Positions 1 through 7,802 of a stretch of DNA of 64,000 bases are shown in pieces. How positions within the stretch are numbered: position 1 is the first letter of the stretch; every line of letters begins with the position of its first letter. Source of the stretch: Dasania phycosphaerae. GTDB lineage: Bacteria > Pseudomonadota > Gammaproteobacteria > Pseudomonadales > Dasaniaceae. A program made the translations under genes and the position numbers. The notes under the pieces are model-generated. The model was not told where the DNA came from. It made no database searches and was given only the letters and a program-made list of their open reading frames with translations. The stretch covers positions 1 to 64,000 of the forward strand of contig NZ_JAPTGG010000017.1 in the NCBI RefSeq assembly GCF_026891035.1, written 5' to 3'.

Positions 1-2
1 AT

Positions 3-80
3 ATCTATAACACGATGAGGCCGCACTTGAGCCTGGGGATGAGAACCCCCGAAGAGGTGCACAAAAAAGCGGCTGCCTAA
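3..80 (+). mobile_element. C-terminal end of an IS3-family transposase (OrfB), truncated by the window edge
   Basis: The reading frame entering at the left edge encodes YNTMRPHLSLGMRTPEEVHK, then a few residues and a TAA stop. This is the classic end of IS3-family OrfB integrases (rve domain; the family shows YNxxRPHxSLxxxTPxEV). The catalytic DDE residues lie outside the window. A hairpin overlaps the stop codon, and an IS-end-like sequence follows at 104-127, so the element probably ends at about 127. Whether the copy is intact cannot be seen. The translation is read directly from the sequence; the family assignment rests on the conserved C-terminal motif. Confidence 0.8.
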
Positions 81-90
81 GGCAGCCGCT
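68..90 (-). terminator. Hairpin at the IS3 orfB stop codon
   Basis: A perfect 10-bp stem with a TAA loop overlaps the transposase stop codon. The A-run at 63-68 becomes a T-run only on the minus strand, so the intrinsic-terminator polarity is minus: it would stop transcription entering the IS from its right side. Its use by plus-strand orfB is doubtful. Confidence 0.5.
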
Positions 91-103
91 ACAATCAAAA
101 ACC

Positions 104-127
104 GTCAACGTATTTTAGGACGGGACA
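104..127 (+). mobile_element. Probable right terminal inverted repeat of the IS3-family element
   Basis: The 24 bp ending TAGGACGGGACA read on the other strand as TGTCCCGTCCTAAAATA..., a 5'-TG...CA-3' tip that resembles IS3-family ends. It lies 24 bp after the orfB stop, the usual distance. The left end is outside the window, so repeat matching and target duplication cannot be checked. Confidence 0.55.
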
Positions 128-132
128 GCGCT

Positions 133-264
133 ATCGCTGGAAAGAGCCACTGTTCGAAAATTTGTGCTCACAGCACAAATTTCTACGAGCCGCATAGCGG
201 CGAAGCCCGTAGGGTCAAAACAGCCTTCAGCTGTTTTGATTAATCCACTCCCCTAACCAAAGCC
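133..264 (+). repeat. Structured repeat, copy 1
   Basis: This 132-bp unit has conserved outer segments (133-157 and 242-264) shared with copy 2 at 303-432. Its interior is a chain of hairpins: an 11-bp stem 158-168/172-182 with a 3-nt loop, a GC-rich middle stem 189-193/197-201, and a 10-bp stem 215-224/230-239 with a 5-nt loop. The stem sequences differ from copy 2, but stem lengths, loop lengths and offsets of the first and third hairpins are identical. The IS3 end lies only a few bases upstream. No protein is encoded. The family is not recognised. Confidence 0.75.
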
Positions 265-302
265 CACACTCTGAACAAGGTAGATATTTTTTGTCTGGCA
301 TG

Positions 303-432
303 ATCGCTGGAGAGAGCCACTGTTCGACCAATTTTGCCTACGGCAAAATTGGGACGCCTGCTTTCAAAAGGCGCCCGCAGGGCTGAAATAGCCTAAAGCT
401 ATTTCAGTCAATCCACTCCCCCAACCAAAGCC
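303..432 (+). repeat. Structured repeat, copy 2
   Basis: The second unit starts 170 bp after copy 1. The 25-nt left segment (303-327) differs from copy 1 at one base, and the right segment (410-432) also at one base. The first hairpin is an 11-bp stem 328-338/342-352 with a 3-nt loop. The last is a 10-bp stem 383-392/398-407 with a 5-nt loop. The middle segment can pair 355-359 with 369-373, and a short GCCCGYAGGG motif is shared with copy 1. Nothing suggests coding. Confidence 0.75.
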
Positions 433-609
433 ACAGCCTTAAATAGCTGAGCCTTTTTTATTTCAACAATACCGCCTCGGAGAGCACTTACTTAAACCAT
501 ATATCTTCAATACTTTGTCATACCCACAGCACTCACTACGCTCATGGAGCAGCCCCTAACGTCAAAAGCCGATATCCATATTTATCAGCTGGATTCCGGC
601 TCAGTGACC

Positions 610-935
610 CACTAGTGTCCGGTTAAATTACTATTCCGGTCATGCCGGGCTCCGGCCCGGCATCCACGAAAACTGAAATATCCTAGCAATCCTCAGCATG
701 TGATTAGAATGCTCTATCAAAATAGTTATTTTTTAAAAGCCTGCGTTAGATACATGCTCCGAATTTCGTAAGCCTATGGGTACCGGCTCAAGGCCGGCAG
801 AGCCTACCCCGCGAGCATCGCGAGTGCTTTGGGCACGACAGCCTGAAAGTGAGTCATAAATCTAAGCGGCGTGCATTCTATTTCCTATTTATAACGTCAA
901 ATACATACCAATACGATTTTAACCGGACACTAGTG
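610..935. mobile_element. MITE-like insertion with 18-bp perfect terminal inverted repeats
   Basis: The element begins CACTAGTGTCCGGTTAAA (610-627) and ends with its exact reverse complement (918-935). It is flanked by a perfect 12-bp direct repeat, GGCTCAGTGACC, at 598-609 and 936-947, as expected for a target-site duplication. It is 326 bp long and has no open reading frame of useful length, so it cannot move by itself. Repeat length and a 12-bp duplication would suit mobilisation by an IS4-like transposase, but that is inference. Confidence 0.8.
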
Positions 936-997
936 GGCTCAGTGACCAGAATGACTCATTAAGTAAACACCATTCAACTCCCCACCCTTTGAAAATA

Positions 998-1026
998 TTG
1001 ACAAAGCGCCACACTACGCGTAAATT
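998..1026 (+). promoter_or_regulatory. Sigma70 promoter of tRNA-Leu
   Basis: A perfect -35 TTGACA (998-1003) and a near-consensus -10 TAAATT (1021-1026) are separated by exactly 17 bp and followed by a GC-rich TCGCGCC discriminator typical of stable-RNA promoters. The tRNA starts 39 bp after the -10. Confidence 0.85.
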
Positions 1027-1064
1027 TCGCGCCTCTACACAGAGCTAATATGTTCTGACTATCT

Positions 1065-1151
1065 GCCCAGATGGTGAAATTGGTAGACACGCCAGCTTCA
1101 GGTGCTGGTGCTCGCAAGGGCGTGGAGGTTCAAGTCCTCTTCTGGGCACCA
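1065..1151 (+). tRNA. tRNA-Leu (anticodon CAG)
   Basis: This 87-nt class II tRNA has its 3' CCA encoded. The acceptor stem pairs GCCCAGA with TCTGGGC. The anticodon stem CCAGC/GCTGG presents loop TTCAGGT, giving anticodon CAG, which reads the leucine codon CUG. The D-loop has GGTAGAC, the T-arm has GGTTCAAGTCC, and a long variable arm is present as in leucine tRNAs. A matching promoter lies upstream and a terminator downstream, so it is a single-gene unit. Confidence 0.95.
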
Positions 1152-1157
1152 TATATT

Positions 1158-1188
1158 AAAAAAGCCGATCATTGTGATCGGCTTTTTT
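1158..1188 (+). terminator. Bidirectional intrinsic terminator after tRNA-Leu
   Basis: An 8-bp GC-containing stem (GCCGATCA/TGATCGGC) with loop TTG is flanked by six A and six T. It can end tRNA-Leu on the plus strand and the permease operon on the minus strand. Confidence 0.85.
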
Positions 1189-1231
1189 GCTTTTGCTAGC
1201 TTATTTTTGTTTAACAGCAATACGGTCGACA

Positions 1232-1993
1232 CTAATCAAATACGTACGCCGCCACTGCCCCACACACCGTCATCACAAATAAAAACCACTTCAAAGTAGA
1301 AGGCTTAGCGCTAATCGCAAACTTAACGGCCACATGCGCACCTATCATGGTGCCCAGCGCCAACACTAAGCCTGGCGCCCACCAAATTAAGCCTTGGAAA
1401 ATAAACACCAATAAAGCCATACCCGTAAACACGGCAACACATACCACTTTCAAAGCATTGGTACGCACCAAGTCATAGCGCAGGCTACCCGCCAAAGCAG
1501 TAATTAAAATAAAACCAACACCGGCTTGTACAAAGCCGCCATAAAAGCCTGCCACGGTTAGCCACCACCAAGATGAAGGCGTCGCTTTGACTTTATTAGG
1601 GATTGTGCCTACAGGCGGTGAGATTACACTGGGCCTAAACAGCATGATCAAAGTCATGCTAATCATGGCGGTAAATAATAACGGTTTGAGAATTTCAGAG
1701 GGCGCATAGGCGGCAGCAATAGCACCTAAGCAACCACCCAGTATGGTGGGTACTAAGATAGGCCCTATGTCGTCGGTGGGCAGCTTTTTATGTTTTTTAA
1801 AACCCAGTAGAGCAACAATGTTTTGTAGAAAAACTCCCACCCTGTTGGTGGCATTCGCCACCTCGGGAGGCATACCCATAATCATTAGCGCTGGCAAAGT
1901 TAGGTTGGTACCGCCACCGGCCAGGGTATTTATCACCCCTGCTACTATGCCAGTGGCTATAAGAATAAGTGCATGTAGTAAACTAAAGTCCAC
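1232..1993 (-). CDS. TSUP (TauE/SafE) family membrane permease
   Basis: This 253-aa integral membrane protein has about seven or eight hydrophobic segments and the family's duplicated layout. The N-terminal half has GGGTNLTLPALMIMGMPP followed by ANATNR. The second half has the matching GFVQAGVGFILI motif after a cytoplasmic loop. Family members export or import sulfite, sulfoacetate or related organosulfur anions; the substrate here cannot be told. The start is a GTG preceded by a GGGGG-rich ribosome site. It begins 33 bp after der stops and probably shares its transcript. The bidirectional terminator at 1158-1188 follows. Confidence 0.85.
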   Translation of the reverse strand: MDFSLLHALILIATGIVAGVINTLAGGGTNLTLPALMIMGMPPEVANATNRVGVFLQNIVALLGFKKHKKLPTDDIGPILVPTILGGCLGAIAAAYAPSEILKPLLFTAMISMTLIMLFRPSVISPPVGTIPNKVKATPSSWWWLTVAGFYGGFVQAGVGFILITALAGSLRYDLVRTNALKVVCVAVFTGMALLVFIFQGLIWWAPGLVLALGTMIGAHVAVKFAISAKPSTLKWFLFVMTVCGAVAAYVFD

Positions 1994-2026
1994 CTTACCC
2001 CCAGCTCAAAATTTTGCTGTTACAAT

Positions 2027-3460
2027 TTAACGCCTAGGTTTTTTGTTATCAGGCTTTTTCGCTTCAGTTCTTTTTACGGCTTGGCGCTTGATACGTTTTT
2101 TCCTATCGAATTTTTTCTGGCTAAGATCGCCCTGTTTTTCAGCATAGGGGTTTTCGCTAGATTTGAACTCTATGCGTATAGGGGTGCCCACTAAATCCAG
2201 CTGCCGGCGAAAGGTTTTTTCTAAATAACGCTGGTAGCTGGCAGGCACCTTGGCAGTTTGATTACCGTGAATAACAATAATCGGCGGATTAAAACCACCG
2301 GCATGGGCATAACGTAGTTTTATACGACGGCCATTGACCATAGGTGGCGCATGGTCGTAAACCGCTGCTTCTAATATTTGCGTGAGCTTATTGGTTTGTA
2401 ACTTATTCGTAGAAGATCTATAGGCATTATCTATAGACTCATACAAATGCCCTACACCGGTGCCATGTAAGGCCGAAATAAAGTGTATTTCGGCAAAGTC
2501 TATAAACTGTAAGCGCCTGTCCAGCTCTGACTTAATACGATTTTTTTGGTCAGCATCAAGGCCATCCCATTTATTAATCGCCACAACCAAAGCTCGGCCT
2601 GCATCTATGCTGTGGCCTAGCAGGTGTAAATCCTGGTCAACTATGCCTTCGTGAGCATCTAATACCAGTATCACCACATTGGTGTCATCTATGGCTTTTA
2701 AAGCCTTAACAATAGAGAATTTTTCTACGGTTTCTTTAACATTTTTACGACGGCGCACACCGGCAGTATCGATTAAAGTGTAGTTAACCCCTTCGCGCTC
2801 ATAGTCTATGTAAATGCTATCGCGGGTGGTGCCGGGGTGATCGTATACCACTACCCTCTCTTCGCCCAACATACGGTTAACCAAAGTAGACTTACCGACA
2901 TTGGGGCGGCCCACTACGGCGATTTTTACACCGCGATCTTCATCTTCAGGCTCGGCCTCTTCTTCAGTTTGTGGAAAAAGCTCAAACACATCTTCCAAAA
3001 GCTGACGCACGCCCTTGCCATGGGTGGCGGTGGTAGGGTGAATTTTTTTAACCCCTAGGCTATAGAAATCAGCCATGGCCACATCGGGGTTCACACCATC
3101 AATTTTATTAGCCACATAAAAAACCGGCTTAGATATTTGCCGTAAATGATTAGCTAACAATTGATCGGAAGCGGTTAAGCCTGCGCGCGAATCCAGCATA
3201 AATAAAACCGCATCGGCCTCATCTATAGCCTGCATGGACTGGCCAGCCATCTCGGCATCTAAGCCCTCTTCATCGCCGGTAATACCGCCGGTATCTATAA
3301 CTATAAAATGGCGGCTATCAAATTTAGCCTCACCATATTTTCTATCGCGAGTTAAACCGGGGAAGTTTGCTACCAAGGCATCACGCGTTTTAGTTAAACG
3401 ATTAAATAATGTGGACTTACCCACATTTGGACGCCCAACTAAAGCGATTACAGGAACCAT
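2027..3460 (-). CDS. der: Ribosome biogenesis GTPase Der (EngA)
   Basis: This 477-aa tandem GTPase is needed for 50S subunit maturation. Two complete G domains are visible: the first P-loop GRPNVGKST lies at residues 9-17 with DTGG and NKID after it, the second GRPNVGKST near residue 180 with DTAG and NKWD. A C-terminal KH-like domain follows, ending in a lysine/arginine-rich tail. Length and order match the family. It closes the cluster hisS-yfgM-bamB-der, 14 bp after bamB, the usual order in gammaproteobacteria. Confidence 0.97.
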   Translation of the reverse strand: MVPVIALVGRPNVGKSTLFNRLTKTRDALVANFPGLTRDRKYGEAKFDSRHFIVIDTGGITGDEEGLDAEMAGQSMQAIDEADAVLFMLDSRAGLTASDQLLANHLRQISKPVFYVANKIDGVNPDVAMADFYSLGVKKIHPTTATHGKGVRQLLEDVFELFPQTEEEAEPEDEDRGVKIAVVGRPNVGKSTLVNRMLGEERVVVYDHPGTTRDSIYIDYEREGVNYTLIDTAGVRRRKNVKETVEKFSIVKALKAIDDTNVVILVLDAHEGIVDQDLHLLGHSIDAGRALVVAINKWDGLDADQKNRIKSELDRRLQFIDFAEIHFISALHGTGVGHLYESIDNAYRSSTNKLQTNKLTQILEAAVYDHAPPMVNGRRIKLRYAHAGGFNPPIIVIHGNQTAKVPASYQRYLEKTFRRQLDLVGTPIRIEFKSSENPYAEKQGDLSQKKFDRKKRIKRQAVKRTEAKKPDNKKPRR

Positions 3461-3474
3461 CTATTTTATTCCAA

Positions 3475-4653
3475 CTAAGAGGAGAAAAAGCCTTTAGACT
3501 TTTTAACCAGACGATAGGCCGCAAGGGTACCGTCATTACTATAAACATAAAGCACATCGTTATGCACAATTAAGCGTGAGCGCAGGCCGTCGGAATCGAC
3601 CTTTTCTCTAGCCACTAGGTGACCATCTAATTGTGAAAAGGCATGCAAATAACCTTCAAAATCACCCACTATAACGAAGTTACTTAGGGTTGCTGGCCCT
3701 GTTAACTGACGCCTAGCGAGCACGCTTTGCTCCCAACGTACGCCTTGGCCATTATTGGCAAAAGCGATAATGCTACCTTCTTGGTTAGCCACGTACACAT
3801 TATTAAAGCCATAACCCATGCTGACATAGCTGGAGGCCTCACGTGACCATTTACGGCTGCCACTGGCTGGGTCTATGGCGGTAATCGCTCCCTGATAACT
3901 AACAGCGTATAAAGTACCGTCCTCCAGCAACAAGTCGCCATCAATATCAACGATGCGCTCTATCTCAGAGTTACCTGTACTGGCCGCTATACGTGCATCC
4001 CACAATACCGAACCGTTTTCAGCATTAAAGGCCACGACTTTGCCGTTGGCAAAACCCGCTGCTACTACGCCGCGCATATACAAAGGTGTACTAGTGCCGC
4101 GCAAAGTTAATACCGGCATAGTATTACGATAAGACCATACCCGCGCGCCAGTTTGTGCATTAAGCGCTAGCAGTTGATCATCCAAAGTTTGCACAAATAC
4201 CAGTTGGCCATCGCCCGCTGGCGCGGCTAACACTTCGGCCTGCACATTTACTTTCCAAAGTTGCTTGCCATTTTTTTTGTTTAAGGCGATTACATCACCG
4301 GTTAAGGTACCGATAAAAACCGCATCGCCTACTATGCTAATAGCGCCGCTGACCTCTGCATCTACATCCACATCCCACAGCGAGTCGCCGTCTTTTAAAT
4401 TAAAAGCTTCGACTTCACCATCAGCAGAGGCAACCACTATCATTTTGCCATCATGGGCAGGTCTTAGGCGATTATATAACTTGCCTTGGCCATCACCCAC
4501 CGATTGGCTCCACAGCCGATCAAATTCCATTTCCTCTTTAAAATCGATTAACTCGGCAGGGCCTAACTCGTCTTCATCATCAAAAGAGCTACAGGCCGAA
4601 ACCACTAATACACTAAATAGTAAAAGGAATTTTAATACTGCTTGCTGCATCAT
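3475..4653 (-). CDS. bamB: Outer membrane assembly lipoprotein BamB
   Basis: This 392-aa protein is a component of the BAM complex, which folds beta-barrel proteins into the outer membrane. The N-terminus is a lipoprotein signal with lipobox VSAC (lipidated Cys21). The rest is a PQQ-like beta-propeller: repeated blades of the form G.VvAfna.tG..lWd, for example GDVIALNKKNGKQLWKV and GKVVAFNAENGSVLWD. It lies between the yfgM-like gene (4-bp gap) and der, the conserved context. Confidence 0.95.
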   Translation of the reverse strand: MMQQAVLKFLLLFSVLVVSACSSFDDEDELGPAELIDFKEEMEFDRLWSQSVGDGQGKLYNRLRPAHDGKMIVVASADGEVEAFNLKDGDSLWDVDVDAEVSGAISIVGDAVFIGTLTGDVIALNKKNGKQLWKVNVQAEVLAAPAGDGQLVFVQTLDDQLLALNAQTGARVWSYRNTMPVLTLRGTSTPLYMRGVVAAGFANGKVVAFNAENGSVLWDARIAASTGNSEIERIVDIDGDLLLEDGTLYAVSYQGAITAIDPASGSRKWSREASSYVSMGYGFNNVYVANQEGSIIAFANNGQGVRWEQSVLARRQLTGPATLSNFVIVGDFEGYLHAFSQLDGHLVAREKVDSDGLRSRLIVHNDVLYVYSNDGTLAAYRLVKKSKGFFSS

Positions 4654-4657
4654 TTAG

Positions 4658-5326
4658 CTATACCCCTTCAGCAACTTTCAACTGCTGAATTTTTAGCTCT
4701 AGTAAATTGTTAGCACTGGCATTGGCTGTTGCAGTGGCTAAGGTTTTAGCTTGTAGGTAGGCATCTCTGGCAGCGGAGACATCACCTTGCGCCAGATAAA
4801 TATCACCTTTTAGCTCTGTATATAAAGGTTTATAAGCTGATGCAGGTTGCGCCAACTCAGCCAAGGCCAAATCATATTTTTCGCTAGCTAACAACACTTT
4901 GGCTAAACGCAAATGCGCCTGCGCTTTAACTTCTTCTACCGGCGACTGGCTAAGCACCCAGCGCAACTCGGCTTCAGCATCGGTTAACTTACCGGCTTTA
5001 ACGGCCAATTGTGCCTTATAAAGCGCTGCAAATTGCGCATAGGCAGTAGCTGAGTAATCATTCTTTAATATATCAGCCAAGTAATTAGCGCTAGCTATTT
5101 GCTCGTCATTTAATGGCGCTTGGTCTTTGGCCACTACATTTAATAAATTTTGGTAGGCAGCCGATGCGGCATAGTTAGTTTCTTGCTGCTGTTTTTGCCA
5201 ACCCTGCCAGCCAAATACCGCGGCTAAGGCTAAGGCTATACCGGTAACGGTTGACTTGCCGTTTTCTTTCCACCATTTTTTTATGGCTTCAATTTGTTCT
5301 TCATCGCTTTGATAATCTGTGCTCAT
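4658..5326 (-). CDS. yfgM: YfgM-like tetratricopeptide protein (SecYEG ancillary subunit)
   Basis: This 222-aa protein has a short cytoplasmic N-terminus, one membrane anchor at about residues 24-41 and a periplasmic helical TPR-like domain. The family (TPR_21, formerly UPF0070) associates with SecYEG and PpiD and hands exported proteins to periplasmic chaperones. In E. coli it also affects RcsB stability. It sits between hisS and bamB, the diagnostic context. Confidence 0.88.
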   Translation of the reverse strand: MSTDYQSDEEQIEAIKKWWKENGKSTVTGIALALAAVFGWQGWQKQQQETNYAASAAYQNLLNVVAKDQAPLNDEQIASANYLADILKNDYSATAYAQFAALYKAQLAVKAGKLTDAEAELRWVLSQSPVEEVKAQAHLRLAKVLLASEKYDLALAELAQPASAYKPLYTELKGDIYLAQGDVSAARDAYLQAKTLATATANASANNLLELKIQQLKVAEGV

Positions 5327-5362
5327 GGTTCTATACGTCCAATTTTATTCACAATTAAATTT

Positions 5363-6658
5363 TTAAGATAATTCAGCTGCCAGCTCGCTTGACAATAAAG
5401 CCGAAACCGCAGACTGCGCCAGTGTTTGTTGCTCTTTTTCAGCACGCAACCATTTAATATTCACTAGCCCCTGCTCGGCCTCGTCATCACCTAATACTAA
5501 GGCTATAGCCGCTCCGCTTTTATCGGCTTTTTTAAACTGGCTTTTAAAACTGCCACCACCACAATGGGTAATCAGTTTTAAATTGGGTAACTCGCTACGT
5601 AATTGTTCAGCCAGGGCTACTGCAGCCAATTTAGCTTTATCGCCGGCCACTACCACATATACATCGGGTCCAGCAGTTATGCTAGTGGGGATATTATCAG
5701 TCGCTTCTGATAGCAAACATAAGCGCTCTACCCCCATGGCAAATCCTATACCGGGCACAGGCTTACCACCTAATTGCTCAACCAAACCATCATAACGACC
5801 ACCCGCACAAACCGTACCTTGGGCCCCTAGCTTATCGGTTACCCATTCAAACACAGTTTTATTGTAATAATCTAAACCCCGTACTAAACGCGGGTTGATG
5901 CGATAAGAGATGCCCGCCGCATCCAATAGGCCCGTTAACTCAGCAAAGTCTTGTTTGGACTGCTCGTCCAAATAGTCAGTTAATGAAGGCGCATCATTCA
6001 ACAAGGCCTGAGTGCTTGCAGACTTACTATCTAAAATACGCAGTGGATTAGTGCCTAAACGCTTTACGCTATCTTCATCTAACTGGTCAACGCGAGCACT
6101 TAGGTAAGCCACTAAGGCCTCTTTGTAAGCAGCCCTGGCCTCTAGACTACCTATGCTGTTGAGCTCTAAAGTTAGCGCATCGCTAACACCTAATTGCTGC
6201 CATAAGCGCGCGGTTAAAATAATCATTTCAGCGTCTATATCGGCGCTGGCCATGCCAAAGCTCTCTACCCCAATTTGGTGGAACTGGCGCAGGCGACCTT
6301 TTTGGGGTTTTTCATAGCGAAACATAGGGCCGGCATACCACAGGCGCTGCACTTGTTGATTATCTAACAAGCCGTGCTGCAAACAGGCGCGCACACAGCA
6401 AGCAGTGCCCTCTGGGCGCAAGGTGATGCTTTCATCATTGCGGTCAGCAAAGGTATACATTTCTTTTTCGACTATATCCGTCACTTCACCAATAGAGCGT
6501 TTAAATAGCTCTGTTTGCTCGACGATAGGAAAACGTATTTCTTGATAACCATAACGGCCCAGCACATTGGCTACCGTTTGCTCTAAGTATTGCCACAGCG
6601 CCGATTCACTGGGTAGTAAATCGTTCATGCCGCGTATCGATTGAATTTTTTTTGCCAA
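5363..6658 (-). CDS. hisS: Histidyl-tRNA synthetase
   Basis: This 431-aa class IIa aminoacyl-tRNA synthetase charges tRNA-His. Motif 2 is seen as FRYEKPQKGRLRQFHQIGVE. The histidine-specific motifs LVRGLDYYNKTVFEW and GGRYDGL and the motif 3 region GIGFAMGVERL are intact. A C-terminal anticodon-binding domain follows (VYVVVAGDKAK...). It starts 29 bp after ispG ends, in the conserved ispG-hisS-yfgM order. Confidence 0.97.
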   Translation of the reverse strand: MAKKIQSIRGMNDLLPSESALWQYLEQTVANVLGRYGYQEIRFPIVEQTELFKRSIGEVTDIVEKEMYTFADRNDESITLRPEGTACCVRACLQHGLLDNQQVQRLWYAGPMFRYEKPQKGRLRQFHQIGVESFGMASADIDAEMIILTARLWQQLGVSDALTLELNSIGSLEARAAYKEALVAYLSARVDQLDEDSVKRLGTNPLRILDSKSASTQALLNDAPSLTDYLDEQSKQDFAELTGLLDAAGISYRINPRLVRGLDYYNKTVFEWVTDKLGAQGTVCAGGRYDGLVEQLGGKPVPGIGFAMGVERLCLLSEATDNIPTSITAGPDVYVVVAGDKAKLAAVALAEQLRSELPNLKLITHCGGGSFKSQFKKADKSGAAIALVLGDDEAEQGLVNIKWLRAEKEQQTLAQSAVSALLSSELAAELS

Positions 6659-6687
6659 CTGTCTGTAACCTGTAAGAATTTGCGAAA

Positions 6688-7800
6688 TTATTGCTTTGCG
6701 ATTAAGTCTTTTTCGGCCTGCTCTTTTTTAGCGACCTTTGCACGTATCATGTCTTCTAAGTGATCGACTAGATTATCTTTTTCAATCTTGTGATCTTTTT
6801 TACCATCCACATAAATCAAATGCTTAGGTGTACCACCAGTTAAACCTATCTCGGCTTCTTTAGCTTCACCGGGGCCATTCACTATGCAACCTATCACCGC
6901 CACATCTAAAGGCGTGGTGACATCTTCTAGGCGGCTTTCCAATTCATTCATGGTAGCCACCACATCAAAGTTTTGCCGCGAACAGCTGGGGCAGGCAATA
7001 AAGTTAATGCCTTTGGTACGCAGTTTTAAACTTTTTAAAATTTCATAGCCCACTTTAATTTCTTCTACCGGATCGGCCGCTAAAGAAATACGAATGGTAT
7101 CGCCTATGCCGTCCATTAACAGCATACCCAGGCCCACTGCAGATTTCACCGTGCCGCCGCGTAAGCCACCGGCTTCGGTAATACCTAGATGTAAGGGCTG
7201 CTCTATTTGCGCAGCAATTTTTCTATAGGCCGCAACCGCCATAAAGACATCGGAGGCTTTTACGCTGAGTTTAAAATCTTGAAAATCTAATTTATCGAGT
7301 ATGTCTATATGGCGCATGGCCGACTCTACCAATGCGTCGGGGGTGGGCTCACCATATTTGCGCTGCAGCTCTTTTTCTAAAGAGCCCGCGTTAACGCCTA
7401 TACGTATTGGGATATTTTTATCGCGGGCCGCATCTACTACTGCACGCACCTTGGCATCATTACCAATATTACCGGGGTTTATCCGTAGGCAATCAACACC
7501 ATATTCAGCCACTTTTAGGGCGATTTTATAATCAAAGTGTATATCGGCCACTAAGGGTACGTTAACCTGCTCGCGTATTTTCTTAAACGCTTCGGCGGCT
7601 TCCATGCTAGGTACAGATACCCGCACGATATCGGCACAGGCATCTTCCAAGGCTTTAATCTGCCCTACCGTAGCAGCCACATCACAGGTATCTGTGTTGG
7701 TCATGCTTTGCACTGATATAGGCGCATCGCCACCTACGGCCACGTCACCTACGTAAATTTTTCTAGACTTGCGCCTAACTATGGGCGATTCAAATTTCAT
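6688..7800 (-). CDS. ispG: 4-hydroxy-3-methylbut-2-enyl diphosphate synthase (IspG/GcpE)
   Basis: This 370-aa enzyme is the penultimate step of the MEP isoprenoid pathway; it reductively opens the cyclodiphosphate MEcPP. The TIM-barrel N-terminal half begins IVRRKSRKIYVGDVAVGG. The C-terminal [4Fe-4S] ligands are seen in ACPSCSRQNFD and GCIVNGPGE. It follows rodZ with a 2-bp gap, so the two are probably co-translated. Its cluster would need the Fe-S assembly operon encoded nearby (11328-19142). Confidence 0.97.
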   Translation of the reverse strand: MKFESPIVRRKSRKIYVGDVAVGGDAPISVQSMTNTDTCDVAATVGQIKALEDACADIVRVSVPSMEAAEAFKKIREQVNVPLVADIHFDYKIALKVAEYGVDCLRINPGNIGNDAKVRAVVDAARDKNIPIRIGVNAGSLEKELQRKYGEPTPDALVESAMRHIDILDKLDFQDFKLSVKASDVFMAVAAYRKIAAQIEQPLHLGITEAGGLRGGTVKSAVGLGMLLMDGIGDTIRISLAADPVEEIKVGYEILKSLKLRTKGINFIACPSCSRQNFDVVATMNELESRLEDVTTPLDVAVIGCIVNGPGEAKEAEIGLTGGTPKHLIYVDGKKDHKIEKDNLVDHLEDMIRAKVAKKEQAEKDLIAKQ

Positions 7801-7802
7801 CG

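Noticed and set aside
133..432. Possible CRISPR or integron attC sites
   Set aside because: Only two units with 130-bp bodies and no spacer pattern, so not CRISPR. The conserved ends are not complementary to each other and no RYYYAAC/GTTRRRY pair brackets the units, so not attC.
1102..1299. 65-aa plus-strand open frame
   Set aside because: It begins inside tRNA-Leu and runs through the terminator into the antisense of the permease gene.
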